Source: Platerodrilus igneus (lineage: Eukaryota > Arthropoda > Insecta > Coleoptera > Lycidae). Taken from it: a stretch of DNA of 64,000 nucleotides. The DNA lies in assembly GCA_036346225.1 (NCBI GenBank), contig JARFIW010001188.1, positions 1,178,001 to 1,242,000 of the forward strand. Direction: 5' to 3'. A program made the position numbers and the translations under genes. The notes beneath the pieces were generated by a model. That model ran no database searches. It worked only from the letters and a program-made list of their open reading frames with translations, and was not told the DNA's origin. This document shows, piece by piece, positions 41,030 to 53,800 of this stretch; position 1 is the stretch's first letter, and every line of letters starts with the position of its first letter.

Positions 41030-42821
41030 ACATATTTCTTTCTTCCCCCTACCATTTTTAGTACCTCTTCGTTCTTAACTTTGTCTGCCCATGATATCTT
41101 CATCATACGTCTGTAGCACCACATTTCAAAGGCTTCTACCTTTTTTCTTGTCCGCTTCTCCTACTGTCCAGGCTTCACAGCCGTACAGTGCTGTGCTCCA
41201 CACATATGTTTTAAGCAATCTTTTCCTTGTTTCTATGTTTGTTGTCTTTGCACACAGTAGTTGCTTTTTCTTGTTAAATGTAGCACGACCTTGTGCTAAT
41301 CTTTGTTTTATATCTTTTGTGCTTTTCCCATCTTGCGTTATTTGGCTTCCTGGGTAGCAGAAATCCTTAACCTCTTGTAAGTTCGTGTTACATACTTATA
41401 TTCTTATTTTTGATTTATTTCCCCCTCCTTTGCATACTAGTACTTTAGGTTTAGTTTTGTTAATTTTCATACCGTATCTCTCTGTTAGAACCGTTTCCAT
41501 TTCATTAAGAGCAGCTTCTAACTCTTCCTTGCTAGACGCTAATACTGCTATACCATCTGCAAATCTTAGCATATCAATTTTTTGTCCCTGCATAGTAATT
41601 CCAACTGTCTTCCTGCATTTGACAGTATTCATTGCCTCTTCTATGTACAAGTTAAAAATTAATGGGGATAGGGCACATCCCTGTCTCACTCCTTTCCTAA
41701 TGTTTACTTCTCTACGTTCCTGCTCTAATTCTATTACCGCTGTTTGCTCTTTGTATAAGCTATGTACTATTCGTCTATCCCTATAACTCATTCCAATCTT
41801 TTTGAGTATTTCGAACATTTTTTTCCATTTTACATTGTCGAATGCTTTTTCCAGATCTACAAACCTTATTATACACGCTTTCCCCTTTTTCTATTGTTTT
41901 CTCCATTATCACTCTCAGACCTAAAATAGCCTCCCGTGTTCGCCTGTTTCGCCTAAACCCAAATTAGTCTTCTCCTAGTATTTCTTCAGCCCGTTTTTCC
42001 ATTCGTCTTTGTACAATTCTAGTTAATATTTTTGATACATGTGCTGTCAAACTTATTGTTCGAAAATTTTCACATCTATCTGCACCTTTCTTTTTTGGTA
42101 TAGTTACTATGATGCCACGTTTGAAATATTTGGGTGTCTCGCCTGTCTCATACATATAGCTTACAAGTTGGGAGAGACGTTCTGTTACTGCTTGTCCAGC
42201 GGCTTTTAAAGTTTCTGCTTGCACCTTATCTGTACCCGGCGCCTTACCATTTTTCAAACCCTCTAATGCTAATTCAAACTCATCTCTAAGTATAGGATAT
42301 CCCAAGTCATAATTTTCAATATCTGATTCCTGTTCTAATGCAGTTAGTTCCTCTCCTGCATATAAATTCCCTATATATTCTTGCCAAGTACCCACTTTCT
42401 CTACATTTTCTATAATGATGTTTCCTCGTGTGTCCCTTATATTTTTGCTATACGGTTTTATATCCTTAAAAATGATTCTAATTAGTTTGTATGCTTCATC
42501 TGTCTTTCCTACTTCCATCTTAGTTTGTATCTCTTTGCACTTTTCATCAATCCATTGTTCTTTAGCTTTCCTACATTTTCGAATAATTTCCCATTTTATG
42601 GCTTTGTATCTCTGTTTTCCTGTTTCGTTTGATTTATTTTTGTATTTTCGTCTTTCTTCTATTAAATTCAGGATATCCTTTGTTATCATCCATGGTTTCT
42701 TATTTTCTTTTTGTGTATACCCCAAAATATCTCTGGCCGCTATGTCTAGGCTGCATTTAATGTTATTCCATTCTGTTTCTACTTCTTTAGTATCAGATAT
42801 TTTCCCGATATTTTTGAGCAA
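41030..42821 (-). pseudogene. Reverse transcriptase of RTE copy 1, frameshifted
   Basis: 42821-41964 is open with LKNGKAPGTDKVQAE, YFKRGIIVTIPKKKG and NFRTISL. A TAG and frame changes follow near 41960-41820, then 41818-41396 with KGVRQGCALSPLIFNLYIEEAM and the active site LRFADGIAVL, where the second Asp of FADD is Gly. The tail (YVWSTALYGCEAWT, FEMWCYRRMMKISW) runs to about 41030. Inactive. Confidence 0.87.
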
Positions 42822-42822
42822 T

Positions 42823-43617
42823 TCATTTGACTTTTTTTTTTAATCTTTCTTGAATATCTTTAAGTTTCTCTAAGTCCAAGTGCCTTTTTCCGTTTCTCTT
42901 TTTCACATTCTTAAATTTAAGTGCGGCCTTCATAATTACGATTTTGTGGTCAGTATCTATATCTGCTTCTGGGTAGCTTCTACAGTCTTTTACTGGATTT
43001 CTAAACCGTTGTTTAACAAGAATGTAATCTATTTGATATCTTCCTATATCTCCTGGCATCTTCCACATATATCGTCTTCTAGCATGATGTTGAAATAATG
43101 TGTTTGTGATGATTAAATTGTTGTAGTCGCAAAATTCTACCAGCCTATTTCCCCTGTCGTTTCTAGTGCCTAAACCAAATAAACCTACTACCGCTCCTTC
43201 CCTACTCACACCTACCACTGCATTAAAATTCCCCGTAATTATTAAATTTTCATGTCCTTCTACGTGTCTTAATATGTATTCGATATCTTTGTAGATGGCT
43301 TCTACCTCTTCGTCACTGTAGCTAGAGGTGGGCATGTATACTTGTATTATTACTGTGTTTACCGGTTTAGATTCTAATCTAACCATGAGTACTCTTTCGT
43401 TCTTTTGTAAATAATTTTCTACACAGTAACCTATCTTTTTCCGCATAACTATCCCCACACCCAAATTTCCTTCCTCTGCTCCTGTATGAATTACCCTGAA
43501 GTCTGTACTCCAAAAATCCCCCGCCTCTGGCCATCGAACTTCGCTGATCCCTACTATGTCTAGTGATAACCTATTCATTTCGATTTTTAGGTTCTCTAAC
43601 TCACCTACTAGCTTCAT
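42823..43617 (-). pseudogene. Apurinic-type endonuclease domain of RTE copy 1
   Basis: 264 codons. Motifs: LDIVGISEVRWPEAGDFW, LVRLESKPVNTVIIQVYMPT, NLIITGNFNAVVG (catalytic N and usual D, here NF instead of DW/DF), GNRLVEFC, YMWKMPGDIGRYQIDYILV and DTDHKIV. Arthropod gene sets often mislabel these as craniofacial development protein 2-like. It nicks target DNA for priming. A frame change at about 42830 (poly-A run) separates it from the RT. Confidence 0.88.
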
Positions 43618-44121
43618 ACTTCTAACATTTCACGCTCCGACTAGCAGAATGTTTCCGACTCTCATTTTTAACTTTCCAATCGCATCCTCCGAAGTAGTCC
43701 CCTCCCGGAGATCCGAATGGGGGACTATTTTAACTCCGGAATCCTTTACCCCAGAGAATGCCATCATGTTTGTTACAATTTAAGTACGCTGCGTACTTGG
43801 GAAGTAATGCGGTGGTTCCACGTTGCCTTCCACATCGCGGTAGTGTGTCTTAGACTGCCATACCGACCACTATGGTCTTTGCCAATCTAAGTACCGAAAG
43901 AGCCGCTGCCCTTTTTCGGGGACCTGTCTTAGTCTGGTTCCTCACCAACGACCCTACTACTTTGGTTGGACCTGTAGTTTGGCTCCTTAGCTCATTAGAG
44001 CATGCACGCCATTTCACCTGTTCTAGTAATCTAGAACTTCGGCAAGGTGCAGGTCCATTCGAAATGGAAATATCACCAATGAAAACAAATTATTATTTTA
44101 TTTTTAATTTACGTATATGTT

Positions 44122-45209
44122 TCAGATCACTGATTCCAAGTCACTAATCCAGTTCACATGGGTACTTGTAGTGTACCTCACCCTCAATCTACGTACGGGT
44201 ATGTTTGTGACACTGAATCGCCCTCTTATTTCCTCATCAGCATTTACTAATTCAAATGTGTTATCATCTGCAAAACTGTGGCTTATTCCACATGGACGTT
44301 CAAATGGAAACATCAATTTAGCGCAAATTTTTGTTACAGGGTTCGGAATTCCTAAAAGTTTAATCATCACTCTATCTCCTACTTTAAATATCGTTCGATT
44401 TCGTATCTTTCTACCGCGCTTCTGTATTGACCTATGTTGTCTTTTTTCAATAGCTTACCTAGCTCCCATGATTAATTCCGTAATGACTTCCAGCCCTTCA
44501 GTGTAACTCCAAGGTCTACATGATTTAATATTCTTCATCAACATAACTTGACACATCCCTGTTACCAAGCTTGGCACACTGTTAATCCTCAAGAATTTGA
44601 TCACCTCCTGTAGATATCTCTCACATGGATTTGCTTGCGGATGTCTAATACTGTAAAATGTAGTTTTAACTTCGCACCTATACAACTCATCTATAAACCT
44701 ACGATTATGAAAATATGTCGCATTATCTGCCAATATCAATTTCATTTGTCATGTATTACTCACGAATTATTGTATTGAGGCCAACACATGCTATGCACTA
44801 CACCTCCTGCTTGGATATAAACAATCTTCGTAAATACATCCACCATCACTAACACATTCTGAATTCCATACCGCCTTGGTACTAACCTACTTAAATAGTC
44901 CATTGCCACTATATCCAATGTTGCTGTTGTCTCCATGCAAGGAACTGTATTCTGATATGTTGTATTTCTTGCCTATTCTATCCTACATATTTCACACATC
45001 CTAATTTCAGTTTTGACCAACGCAGTCATTCCGAATGTAAAATGCCTCTCTAAATTAAAAAGACATTGCCTACTACCGATATGACCGTACAAAACGCAAA
45101 CCTGCTTAATCAACTCTCTCGCTGTCTCTCCGTACACCACCAACTCATCTTCACTGACCTGCTTGATCAAAAATCCATCTTCAATCCGATAACCTCTCTG
45201 CTCATACAC
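44122..45209 (-). pseudogene. Integrase of the decayed gypsy element
   Basis: 45209-44973 holds the HHCC zinc domain (VLYGHIGSRQCLFNLERHF, CEICRIE). 44745-44455 has the core end (LILADNATYF with the usual DNG changed to DNA, then SIRHPQANPCERYLQEV with the catalytic E), and 44370-44122 the C-terminal DNA-binding part (GDRVMIKLLG region). Frame changes near 44970-44750 and 44450. Confidence 0.8.
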
Positions 45210-45221
45210 AACCGCCTATCT

Positions 45222-46000
45222 CTAAATTTTATCGAATCTCAAATATTTCTGTCTCTGCTTGATCTCCAAAAATCTGGACCTGGTCCATTTCTTTTCTTCC
45301 GTGAATTGCTGCACTGCTACTATGTACACTTGCGTCTCTCTACTTACATACCCTTGATATTTATGGCTCAAAAAATCAGAAGTCAAATTCTCGTTTCTTA
45401 GCTTATGCTTAAATTCGAAATCATATTCTTGTAAATACAATGCCCGTCTATATAAACGACTGTTGGTAAACCTCTTTTTCTTTTGAAACAATACCGCACT
45501 ATTGTCTATTTTGATTAGAAATTCGTTTCTTAATAGAACCTCAGCTTTTCTACTGTATAGACAACGGCTAACATTTCTTTTTCCGCAGCAGAATATCGAG
45601 TCTCAAATTCTTTCGTAACCCTTAGTACAAAACAAATAGTTATCTCTTCTTCTAACTACATCGGCACCAGCTTTGCTTCAATCGTACTTTCCATCACATC
45701 TGTTCTTAGATAAATTTATTTTTGAAATTTGGATGCTTTAACATTAACTGATTATAAAACTGTCGGTTTAATTCTTGAAATGCCTGCTCTCGTTCTACCG
45801 TTCACTTTCACCTGTCATGCTTTTTTAATCATCCAATCAACAGTACACATGATTCAGAGTATTTAGGTACAAATCTCTTGCAATAATTTACAACCCCTAA
45901 AAACCTTTTCAGCATTTTAACGTTCTTTGGCTGCTTTAACTCTTTCAAATCCTTTAACCTGTCATTACTAATGCATACAAAACTTAAATATGCTACTCTT
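45222..46000 (-). pseudogene. RNase H and RT end of the decayed gypsy element
   Basis: Contains FTNSRLYRRALYLQEYDFEFKHK near 45440 (RNase H of gypsy type: R..RW...LQEYDFE) and upstream peptides such as KRFLGVVNYCK (near 45880, minus). Broken in several frames. Continues at 49640 beyond the Penelope-like insertion. Confidence 0.65.
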
Positions 46001-46504
46001 GTAAATACTCCCTGTATGTTTGTTGTGGTTTGTTTAGCATTTTTCTTAATCTTCTTTTGGAATTAAACCACTCATAGTTTTTAAAATCATGTTTATTTAC
46101 GTTTTGATCCATGACCTAGGATTGTTGTCAAAATAATAAAAACTTCAAGTTTGACATTTATGACATAAATTGAAGATGACTTTGATTTATTGATGTTCAA
46201 AATATTTGATTCGAGTACACTAGGTAAAAAATTTTTAAAGTTTAAAAGAATGATTGCCTTCAATTTGTGTTGCGGCCTGGGACCGACTTTTTTACGCTTA
46301 ACGTGAAATCAGCCAATTAATTTTTATTGGTGAATTTTATATAAATTCAATAACTTGAGCATCGGAAAACATTTTTTAACATGTTTCTATTTATACAATT
46401 GAGAGGATGGTTATTAAAAAAGTGTGCTATTACGTTACCATAAGGCTTAAGCAGTCGTTTTTTATATTTATTTTGAGGGGAAAAATCATTATGATTTAGG
46501 TTAC

Positions 46505-46735
46505 TTCTTTGGTAGATTTTAACGTGGTTCTGAGGCGACCCTATGGCGGGTTTACACTTGTCAGGTACCAATGTTGTTCTATGAATATTTTATATGGTTC
46601 TGAGGCGACCCTAAGACGGGTTTACACTTGTCAGATACCAATACTGTTCAACGGAGATTGTATATGGTTTTGAGGTAACCCTATTGCGGGTTTACACTTG
46701 TCAGATACCAATGCTGTTTTACAGGGGTTGCTAAT
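46505..46735. repeat. Three tandem copies of about 78 bp in the Penelope terminal repeat
   Basis: Unit GGTTCTGAGGCGACCCTA...GCGGGTTTACACTTGTCAG repeats at about 46528, 46597 and 46664; two inverted copies lie at 49028-49135 in the opposite terminal repeat. Confidence 0.7.
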
Positions 46736-46857
46736 ATGCTTATTGTTATGTAATTAGTTATTGTATGTGTAAATAGAAATCATGTATGTAGGCTGTATTT
46801 CATGTTAATATCGCAAGGAAAACCCAGGAAAAACTTGCAATGCTACCTAGATATTGT

Positions 46858-48700
46858 GGGCATTTGATTTTCATTTGTTATTTCTTTTAGTAATGGAATC
46901 CATTGTTTACTGAAAGTCACGACTTCGTTTGCTACGCAGTTATTTTTATGTAGGGTTATATAAGCAGCTTCTTTGTTTTTGCGTTTTCGGTGGTTTTCTT
47001 CTTTGTTGATAATTTTTGCGTCTTTCCATTTTATTCTATGACTGGAGTCCCATGCATGTTGGCAAATCATGGATTTTTCAAATTTTCTATTTTTTATATA
47101 TGATTTATGTTCTTTTGATCGAACTTCAAATGGTCTGGAACTTTCCCCTATATAAAACTTATTACATTCGCACGGTATTTTGTAGATGCAGTTTTTGAAC
47201 TTTCTATTGCGTTTTTGGGTTTTGTTTTTGTTAATTGTGTTCTTAGAGTATTGTTGGTTCTAAATACTGTTTTAATTTTGAATTTGTTTCCTATTCTTTG
47301 GATTTTTTCGGAGAATCCTTTTATGTATGGTATTGAGAGCATTTTTTGGCGTGTATCGTTGTTTTTGTTTTCTTTTTCTTTATTTTTAAGGTTTTTATTC
47401 ACTTCTTTCTCTATTATTCTTTTAGGATATTTGTTTTCTATTAGTGTACATCTGATTAGGTCTTTCTCTTTCTTTAAAATTTCTTCGTTTGATGATATTA
47501 ATTTTGCTCTATCATACATGGTTTTGATAATTCCTCGTTTGACACAGTGTGGGTGGTTTGAATCAAAGTTTAAGTATCTGTTTGTGTGCGTTGGTTTTCT
47601 GTATACCGATATATTAATTGTTGTATCGTTTTTGCTAATTAGAATATCTAAAAAAGGAAGTTTTCCAAGTTGTTCTATTTCTTATGTGAATTTAATGGTT
47701 GGTTCTATTTTGTTAATTGACTGTACAAAGTTTTTAATTAGTTCTGTATTATGAGACCAAATAGCATAGACATCATCTACGTATCTCCATCAGATTAGTG
47801 GTTTCAATTCTTGTGTGAATATTACATCTTTTTCGAATTCCTCCATGAATATATTACTAAATACTGGCGATAATGGACTTCCCATTGCCATTCTGAAGCT
47901 CTGTTTGTAGAATTGATCAATTATTTGAAAATATGTAGTATTGATGCATAAACCAAGTAATTCCATAATCGATGATATACTTAGTTTTGTTCTTTCTTTA
48001 AGGTTGCCATCTTTTCTAGTTTGTTTTTTATAATATTAAGCGTTTTGTTTATAGGGACATTTGTGAAGAGATTTACTACATCAAAACTTACAATTGAGTG
48101 TGTATTTTCAATTTTTATGTTTGACAATTTTTCTAAAAAATGTTGGCTGTTTTTTATGAAAGAGTCCATTTTGCCTGCTAATGAATTTATAATTTTAAGG
48201 AGAAATTTTGCTAAATTATGGCATGGCGAATCTATGGAGCTTAAGATAGGTCTTAAAGGAATGTCTTTTTTATGAATTTTTGGTAGACCGTAAAAGTGGG
48301 GTGGTTTACTGTAATGTGGGACCAGTTTGCTTCTTTCTTTGTCTTCGAATTCATTTTTAAATTTAAATAGAGTTTTGTATATTTTATTTTCAATTGATTT
48401 TGTTGGGTCCGTTTCTAAACTGCTGTAATTCTCAGTGTTCAACAGTTCCTTGACTTTTGTGTTGTAATCGTTTTTATCCATTGCATTGCCTTTGTCAGCA
48501 GGTAGAATTATAATTGAGTTATCGTTTTTTAGATGGCGAATTGCTTTTATTTCGTTATTACTTACATTTTGCTTTATTTTGTGATTCTTTTCTATTTCGA
48601 TTTTGCATCGTACTCTAAATTCGTTTGCTTGATCTTCTTCGAGTTGGTTTGCTGTTTTCTCAATACAGCTAATTATTTCAAAGGTTGGTATTGATATTGG
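46858..48700 (-). pseudogene. Penelope reverse transcriptase plus GIY-YIG endonuclease, frameshifted and 5' truncated
   Basis: From the right: NSIIILPADKGNAM, HFYGLPKIHK (near 48300), SFDVVNLFTNVPI (near 48070), GSPLSPVFSNIFM (near 47870), WRYVDDVYAIW (near 47785, intact YVDD), KLPFLDILI, then a linker, and the GIY-YIG domain with CECNKFYIGESSRPFEVR (near 47130) and MICQHAWDS. Stops at about 47795 and 47690 and a frame change near 47160. The N-terminal part is missing where a truncated SINE and the terminal repeat adjoin. Confidence 0.87.
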
Positions 48701-48712
48701 TGTTACTGCAAA

Positions 48713-48978
48713 GAGACTACTACGCCCAAGGTCCCGGGTTCGAATCCCGACACGGTCCGCTTGAAAAAGTTAGGCGAGCATTTTTCACAAAAATACACCT
48801 TCGTTCGAATGAGAGGTAAAATGGAGGTCCCGTGTGTGTGTTGTCACGCACGTTAAAGATCCCTACCTTGCTTGGAACAGCAAGGGTTCAGCGAAATTCC
48901 AAATTTTCCAGGTAAAAAAAACTCGCTTCCTGGACAATGTAGTTCCTTCGGGTGGAGCATTGGAAAATCACATGTAAT
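48713..48978 (+). mobile_element. 5'-truncated tRNA-derived SINE
   Basis: Matches 63011-63272 from ACTACTACGCCCAAGG onward, containing the B-box-like GGGTTCGAATCCCGACACGG, and lacks the 5' tRNA half. Flanked by GTTACTGCAAAGA on the left (about 48702-48712) and again right (about 48979-48990). It inserted into the Penelope-like element. Confidence 0.8.
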
Positions 48979-49639
48979 GTTACTGCAAAGATCCATATAC
49001 AATCTTCATTGAACAATATTGGTATCTGACAAGTGCAAACCCGTCTTAGGGTCGCCTCAGAACCATATAAAATATTCATAGAACATTGGTATCTGACAAG
49101 TGTAAACCCACCATAGGGTCGCCTCAGAACCATGTTAAAATCTACCAAAGAAGTAACCTAAATCATGATTTTTCCCCCTCAAAATAAATATACAAAACGA
49201 CTGCTTAAGTCTTATGGTAACGTAATAGCACACTTTTTTAATAACCATCCTCTCAATTGTATAAATAGAAACATGTTAAAAAATGTTTTCCGATTCTCAA
49301 TTTATTGAATTTATATAAAGTTCATTAATAAAAATTAATCGGCTGATTTCAAGTTAAGCGTATTGGCTACCTAAAAAAGTCGGTCCCAGGCCGCAACACA
49401 AATTGAAGACAATCGCTCTTTTAAACGTTAAAAATTTTTTACCTAGTGTACTCAAACCAAATATTTCGAACATCAATAAATCAAAGTCACCTTCAATTTA
49501 TGTCATAAATGTCAAACTTGAAGTTTTTATTATTTTGACAACGGTCCTAGGTCATGGATCGAAACGTAAATAAACATGATTTTAAAAACTATGAGTGGTT
49601 TAATTCCCAAAGAAGATTAAGAAAAATACTACTCTTGTC

Positions 49640-50390
49640 TTAAAAAACTCACATTTCTTAATATTCAGCTTGAGTCCACCTATAATCAACTGGTCCACTA
49701 CTTTCTATAAATGCAACAAATGTTCATCTTCATTCTTTGAAGGGATCAGAACGTCATCTACGTAATGCTGTCTTTATGCAATGGAATTAAACAGAACGAA
49801 TTTTTAAATCGAGTTTACTAAATATTTTCATTTCGCTTAACTTAAATAACAAATTATCTACCAACTGCAGCTGTTCGTGCTGTGGTTTTGTAATCGTATT
49901 CAACTTCCTGGCATCCAAACATATCCTTAAATCTAATCTATCTGCCTTAGGTACAATAACTATTAGATTTACAAAACAAGTGTTTGCTTTTTCTATGATA
50001 CCATTTTTGAGCATCTAACCTATTTCAACCTTCATGTTTTTCTCTCATGGAATAAGGAATTGAATATATTTTAGTATAAAATCCCTTCTTATCAATAATG
50101 TCTAACTTATGCGGGCACTCCTCTGCAACTCTTGGCTCGTCATCAATTAAACCTTGTAACACTTCACCCTCCTTCCCTTGACCTAAATAGCAGTCAAAGA
50201 AACAAGGACCGAGTTACCTAATACATATATAATCGAATGCCAACTCTATATCACTTTTTATGGTTCAAAATTGCAATATAAGGGTCCTCTTACCTATTCC
50301 AATAGTCTTTACTCTACTTTCTTCAAACGCCTCGGCTACTCTACAGCGGAGAGTACATGGACATATCCCAGGGTGGATAGGCCTTGAATT
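49640..50390 (-). pseudogene. Reverse transcriptase N-terminal half of the decayed gypsy element
   Basis: MLKNGIIEKANTCFVNLIVI, RICLDARKLNTITKPQ and KIFSKLDLK at 50014-49787, then YVDDVLIPS near 49750 in another frame. Upstream, on the minus strand, linker peptides (EVLQGLIDDE, CPHKLDII) run to about 50390. Many breaks. Confidence 0.75.
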
Positions 50391-50796
50391 CTGAAACCGA
50401 TACTGGTGAGTTAACTTACCCAAAAGTTTACAAAGTATCTGTACCTAAATGTATTTCAACAAACCTCTTAATTGTAACATATCTCAACATTCGTATTAAG
50501 TAATGAATTTAATAACCCTTTAATATGGCGATATAACTATTTACATTTACTATATTGACATACTTGAATGCAATAAGAAAAAATATCTCTTACTTAACTA
50601 AAGTTACTTCAAGCCGGGTAGTTAAATATTGTACTAAGCCCTGCAAATTCTACAGTTAAAACAAATTGGCTTCCAACTGAAACATAGCCAATAACTCTTG
50701 ATATTCTATACAAAATTCATAATAATAAGCGGTAACGTTAATAAAGTCCAAGAATTCCAATCTTAATCTAGCAACTTAACATATTCATGTAAAAGC

Positions 50797-50834
<38 letters not shown>

Positions 50835-51946
50835 CTATATAAAAATACATACTTGCAAACCCCGTGTATGCATGCATATACACGCCCGTTCTCTCGAAAC
50901 ATTTATTCAAAGATTCACTCAATACCTGTTCGGGTATACAATACCCACTGTTACTCCACTCTACAATGCCTATGAGGTAATTTATTCTCACCAGGATTGA
51001 TAATACTTAGCACGGGTGTTGATACATTTTGTGCTCGAGAATCTTGATATCACGCTACTTCTATCACAATTGGGTTTGGACTCGAACTTCCGAAATCCAA
51101 ACTTCCACAATCAATCAAAAATGAACCGTATGGTTGGGTTTAGTCATCATCTTCTTTGCAATTAATAAACCTTTAAATTTATTGATGTTTAACTCTACGT
51201 TAAGAGACTAACTTATCTATGTCCACCATCAACAACTTAAATTCACAATTCTTCCCGTAATAAGCATACTCACTTCTTATGTTTGTTCACTAAACATCGA
51301 TTCAATTTACACAATCAAATAACCACTATAGCTACGCGCCATTGCAGCATAACTTGCCCTAGCTACGAGCTAGTTACTTTATTATTTCGTGCCTTCTTTC
51401 ATATCTTTTGTCTTTGTGTGACGTGTGTTTTAATTTCTTCACTTCCCCTATTTATATATACCTTTGATCACGTGATTGTTCTTGCCAATCAAAAACCTTA
51501 CATATTTCACAATTGTGTATCATCCCTACATGTGCTTTTAGGTTAATGGTTTAAATCCATTTTTATTATTGCAATTGCTAATTGAAATTACTCTATAATT
51601 AAATTTAAGTTATTCTGTAATATTCTGAACTATTTCCTATTAATATTTTTATAGATATCACGAAAAATTACATTTTATTACGTACTTCCGGTATTGACTT
51701 TTCTAGAACAAATTAGTATTTCCCTTTGGCGCCTAATTTAAAATCTTCTACATTTCACGGAATGTTAAATATCAGTTGATAGGTCATGTTCATTTAAAGT
51801 GTCAATTGTCATCCCAAAATCAAACTAGGATGGGATAACTATCTTAATTCAGGTCAGTGATAGGTTACATTTTAGATAGGATTGTTTGTGATTGATCGAA
51901 AATATTATTTGAAATTTAAATTAATTTAAAAATGCTCTTGGGTGTT
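50391..51946 (-). repeat. Probable solo LTR or partial LTR element
   Basis: The gypsy protein frame on either side (protease end at about 51955, RT linker from 50390) is separated by about 1.55 kb without genes. On the minus strand this starts TGTAACACCCAAGAGC at 51946, a common LTR beginning. The other end is not certain and no 5-bp duplication was confirmed. It includes a (TA)n tract at about 50801-50834. Confidence 0.45.
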
Positions 51947-51954
51947 ACAACCTA

Positions 51955-52641
51955 CATAATCGTCAAATAAATTACCCAAATTTGTATGTATTTCTCCTCC
52001 TGTCATCCCAATCTGCTTATCTCCAAACAACCTTTCAAATAATCCCCATAGCAACAGAAAACTCTCACCATTATCCTTATTCGCCTTAATATGCATTCTC
52101 TTTCATATAGAATCATTATTGACGTCGACCATCTGTCTATTTGGAACCACCCAACTACATTTCCAGTGAAATATTTCCACACAATTATTCTTATCATTTA
52201 TCTGCATTCCATATCGTTCAATAAAATCAATTTCTAATGTAAAATCTAAATATAAATTTCCTACGATCAAAAATTCCACTTCACCAAGCCTTTTTTACCT
52301 TTTAATAACTGTACACGTATAACCTTATTTATTGTCAATAATTCCTTCCTCATGGCTGACCATAAACTCACCTCCTTTATTTCACATATATTCATATTTA
52401 GATTACCTTGATGTTCAAAAATAACATTTTCCTTCATTAATGACATTTCCACACCACTGTCAACTAGTTGCAAATATAACCTATCATTAAATTTTAAATG
52501 AATATATGGGAATTGACATTTATTGACAAGTATACTATCATTTAAATTGTCACATTTACTATAACTACTTATTGTACCAAAGTTGACTAAAACATTCACA
52601 ATTGACAAATTGAAGTATTTTTTGGCTTGCATGCTCTGCAT
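51955..52641 (-). pseudogene. Aspartic protease region of the decayed gypsy element
   Basis: LQLVDSGVEMSLM near 52455 is the active site with DTG changed to DSG, followed by the second half with YLDFTLEIDFIERYGMQI near 52240. Frame changes near 52270. Confidence 0.7.
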
Positions 52642-52872
52642 ACACTTCTGCTACTGTTATTTTATCTTCGTCTCGCCTTCTGTCTTCAGCCATGACGTGT
52701 TGTATTCTCATATTTCCTGCAGGGTCCCTACTATTCGCTGTTGATATGCTCGTACTGAACTTTTGTAACTGTCATCGTTTCTCCACTCATACCGCCTATT
52801 ATACCTCTGAAATTCCTGCCAAACCTACTTACTCTGTAATTATATTGGTCACAATTACGCTTGTGGTTGTCA

Positions 52873-53800
52873 TTACAATGTACAGGCCGAAAATTCATTC
52901 TCGGAGGCCAATAACCATGTCGTTCGATCCCACGCCAAGTTGCAAATCTTCCCTAGGTCATGTCCCCCGCTATACGTCTCCGTGAACATTATTAAAACCC
53001 TTCCGATGTGTTCTTCCAAGTTAAAGTTACTTCTCCTGGTATCCATTGTTCTATGGTCTGGGTCGTAGTTCTGTAAAATGTCAAGAAAATCCTTCAATGG
53101 TTTAATATTTTGTATCGCTACAGCTCGTGTCACTTCGTTCTCAAAATGTTGGGTCAAAAACTGTATAATCTCCTCCTCAAGTAGGTTCGGTGTCAAATAT
53201 TGTGCCATATTACATTTGTCAATGATGTAGTCCTCTCTAGATCCGTCTCGTTATGAATAAGTGTCTAAGGTTAATTCTAATCTAGTGCTTGTCTGTTGTG
53301 TTGCCCCAGTAGTGTTGTGTATATAAATTTTTAAACTTCTGGTATGTCTAATACTGTCTTTGTGTATTACTGTGCCATTTTTCAGTGTTACTTGTCAGTG
53401 CCATATTCACAATTTGTGTCTTAATGCGTTTTGTCTCCTCGTCAGTAATTTCATCTAATTGGTCTAGGAATAGCAAGGTTGGTTCCCCTACACGTCCAGT
53501 AAATTTTGGTATTGTGTCCTTGCTCAGTTTAAAATTCAAACTATGTTCACTACATGTGTTTCTAATCCCTTCTAAATTATCGATAAAATTGATACACTTT
53601 ATTTTACTGTTGACCAAAGTGTGAACAAAACTATTTACTATTATCTCAATGACATTATACAAAAGTTTTTCTAAAATCATTACCATTACCAATCTTATGT
53701 ATTTAAACCACTTGCAAATAAGATATAGAGATGTCAGTGTTGAGGAGAAATTGTACTCAAAAACTTGTGCCATTACAAAATCATAATTATTAAAAGACAT
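52873..53800 (-). pseudogene. gag of the decayed gypsy element
   Basis: 53800-53348: IPKFTGRVGEPTLLFLDQLDEI and a helical N-terminus. 53208-52873: NLLEEEIIQFLTQHFENEV, AIQNIKPLKDFLDILQNYD. The latter resembles 28700-28860 of the younger element. Frame break between about 53348 and 53208. Confidence 0.72.

Larger units (their letters stand above)
41000..44070 (-). mobile_element. RTE-type non-LTR retrotransposon, copy 1, decayed
   Basis: 5' end on the right: the 5' UTR at about 43790-44070 is shared with copy 2 (63280-63552) up to GGTCCATTCGAAATGG. Endonuclease and RT frames follow on the minus strand. The 3' end is near 41000. It inserted just downstream of the gypsy integrase remnant. Confidence 0.85.
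46003..49628 (-). mobile_element. Penelope-like element with inverted terminal repeats and 10-bp target duplication
   Basis: CTACTCTTGT flanks both sides (45993-46002 and 49629-49638). About 0.6 kb at each end are inverted copies of each other (GTGGTTTAATTC, CGTTTTGATCCATGACCTAGG and so on). RT and GIY-YIG frames lie inside on the minus strand, 5'-truncated near 48700. Inserted in the RT of the gypsy remnant. Penelope terminal repeats often occur in inverted orientation, as here. Confidence 0.88.
44122..53800 (-). mobile_element. Decayed Ty3/gypsy element, interrupted by a Penelope-like element and probably an LTR
   Basis: Read right to left: gag 53800-52873, protease about 52641-51955, [LTR-like insertion], RT about 50390-49640, [Penelope-like element 46003-49628], RNase H 46000-45222, integrase 45209-44122. 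All frames carry several breaks. Related to the element at 25639-32679 (similar gag and RT peptides). No terminal repeats of its own are clear. Confidence 0.75.

Noticed and set aside
43872..44147. A + strand ORF also present at 63361
   Set aside because: Both lie in the 5' UTR of the RTE element, antisense to its coding strand, and are conserved only because the element copies are.
47215..47754. A long + strand hydrophobic ORF resembling a membrane protein
   Set aside because: It is antisense to the Penelope RT and GIY-YIG frames; the F/L/I-rich translation reflects the AT-rich complement.
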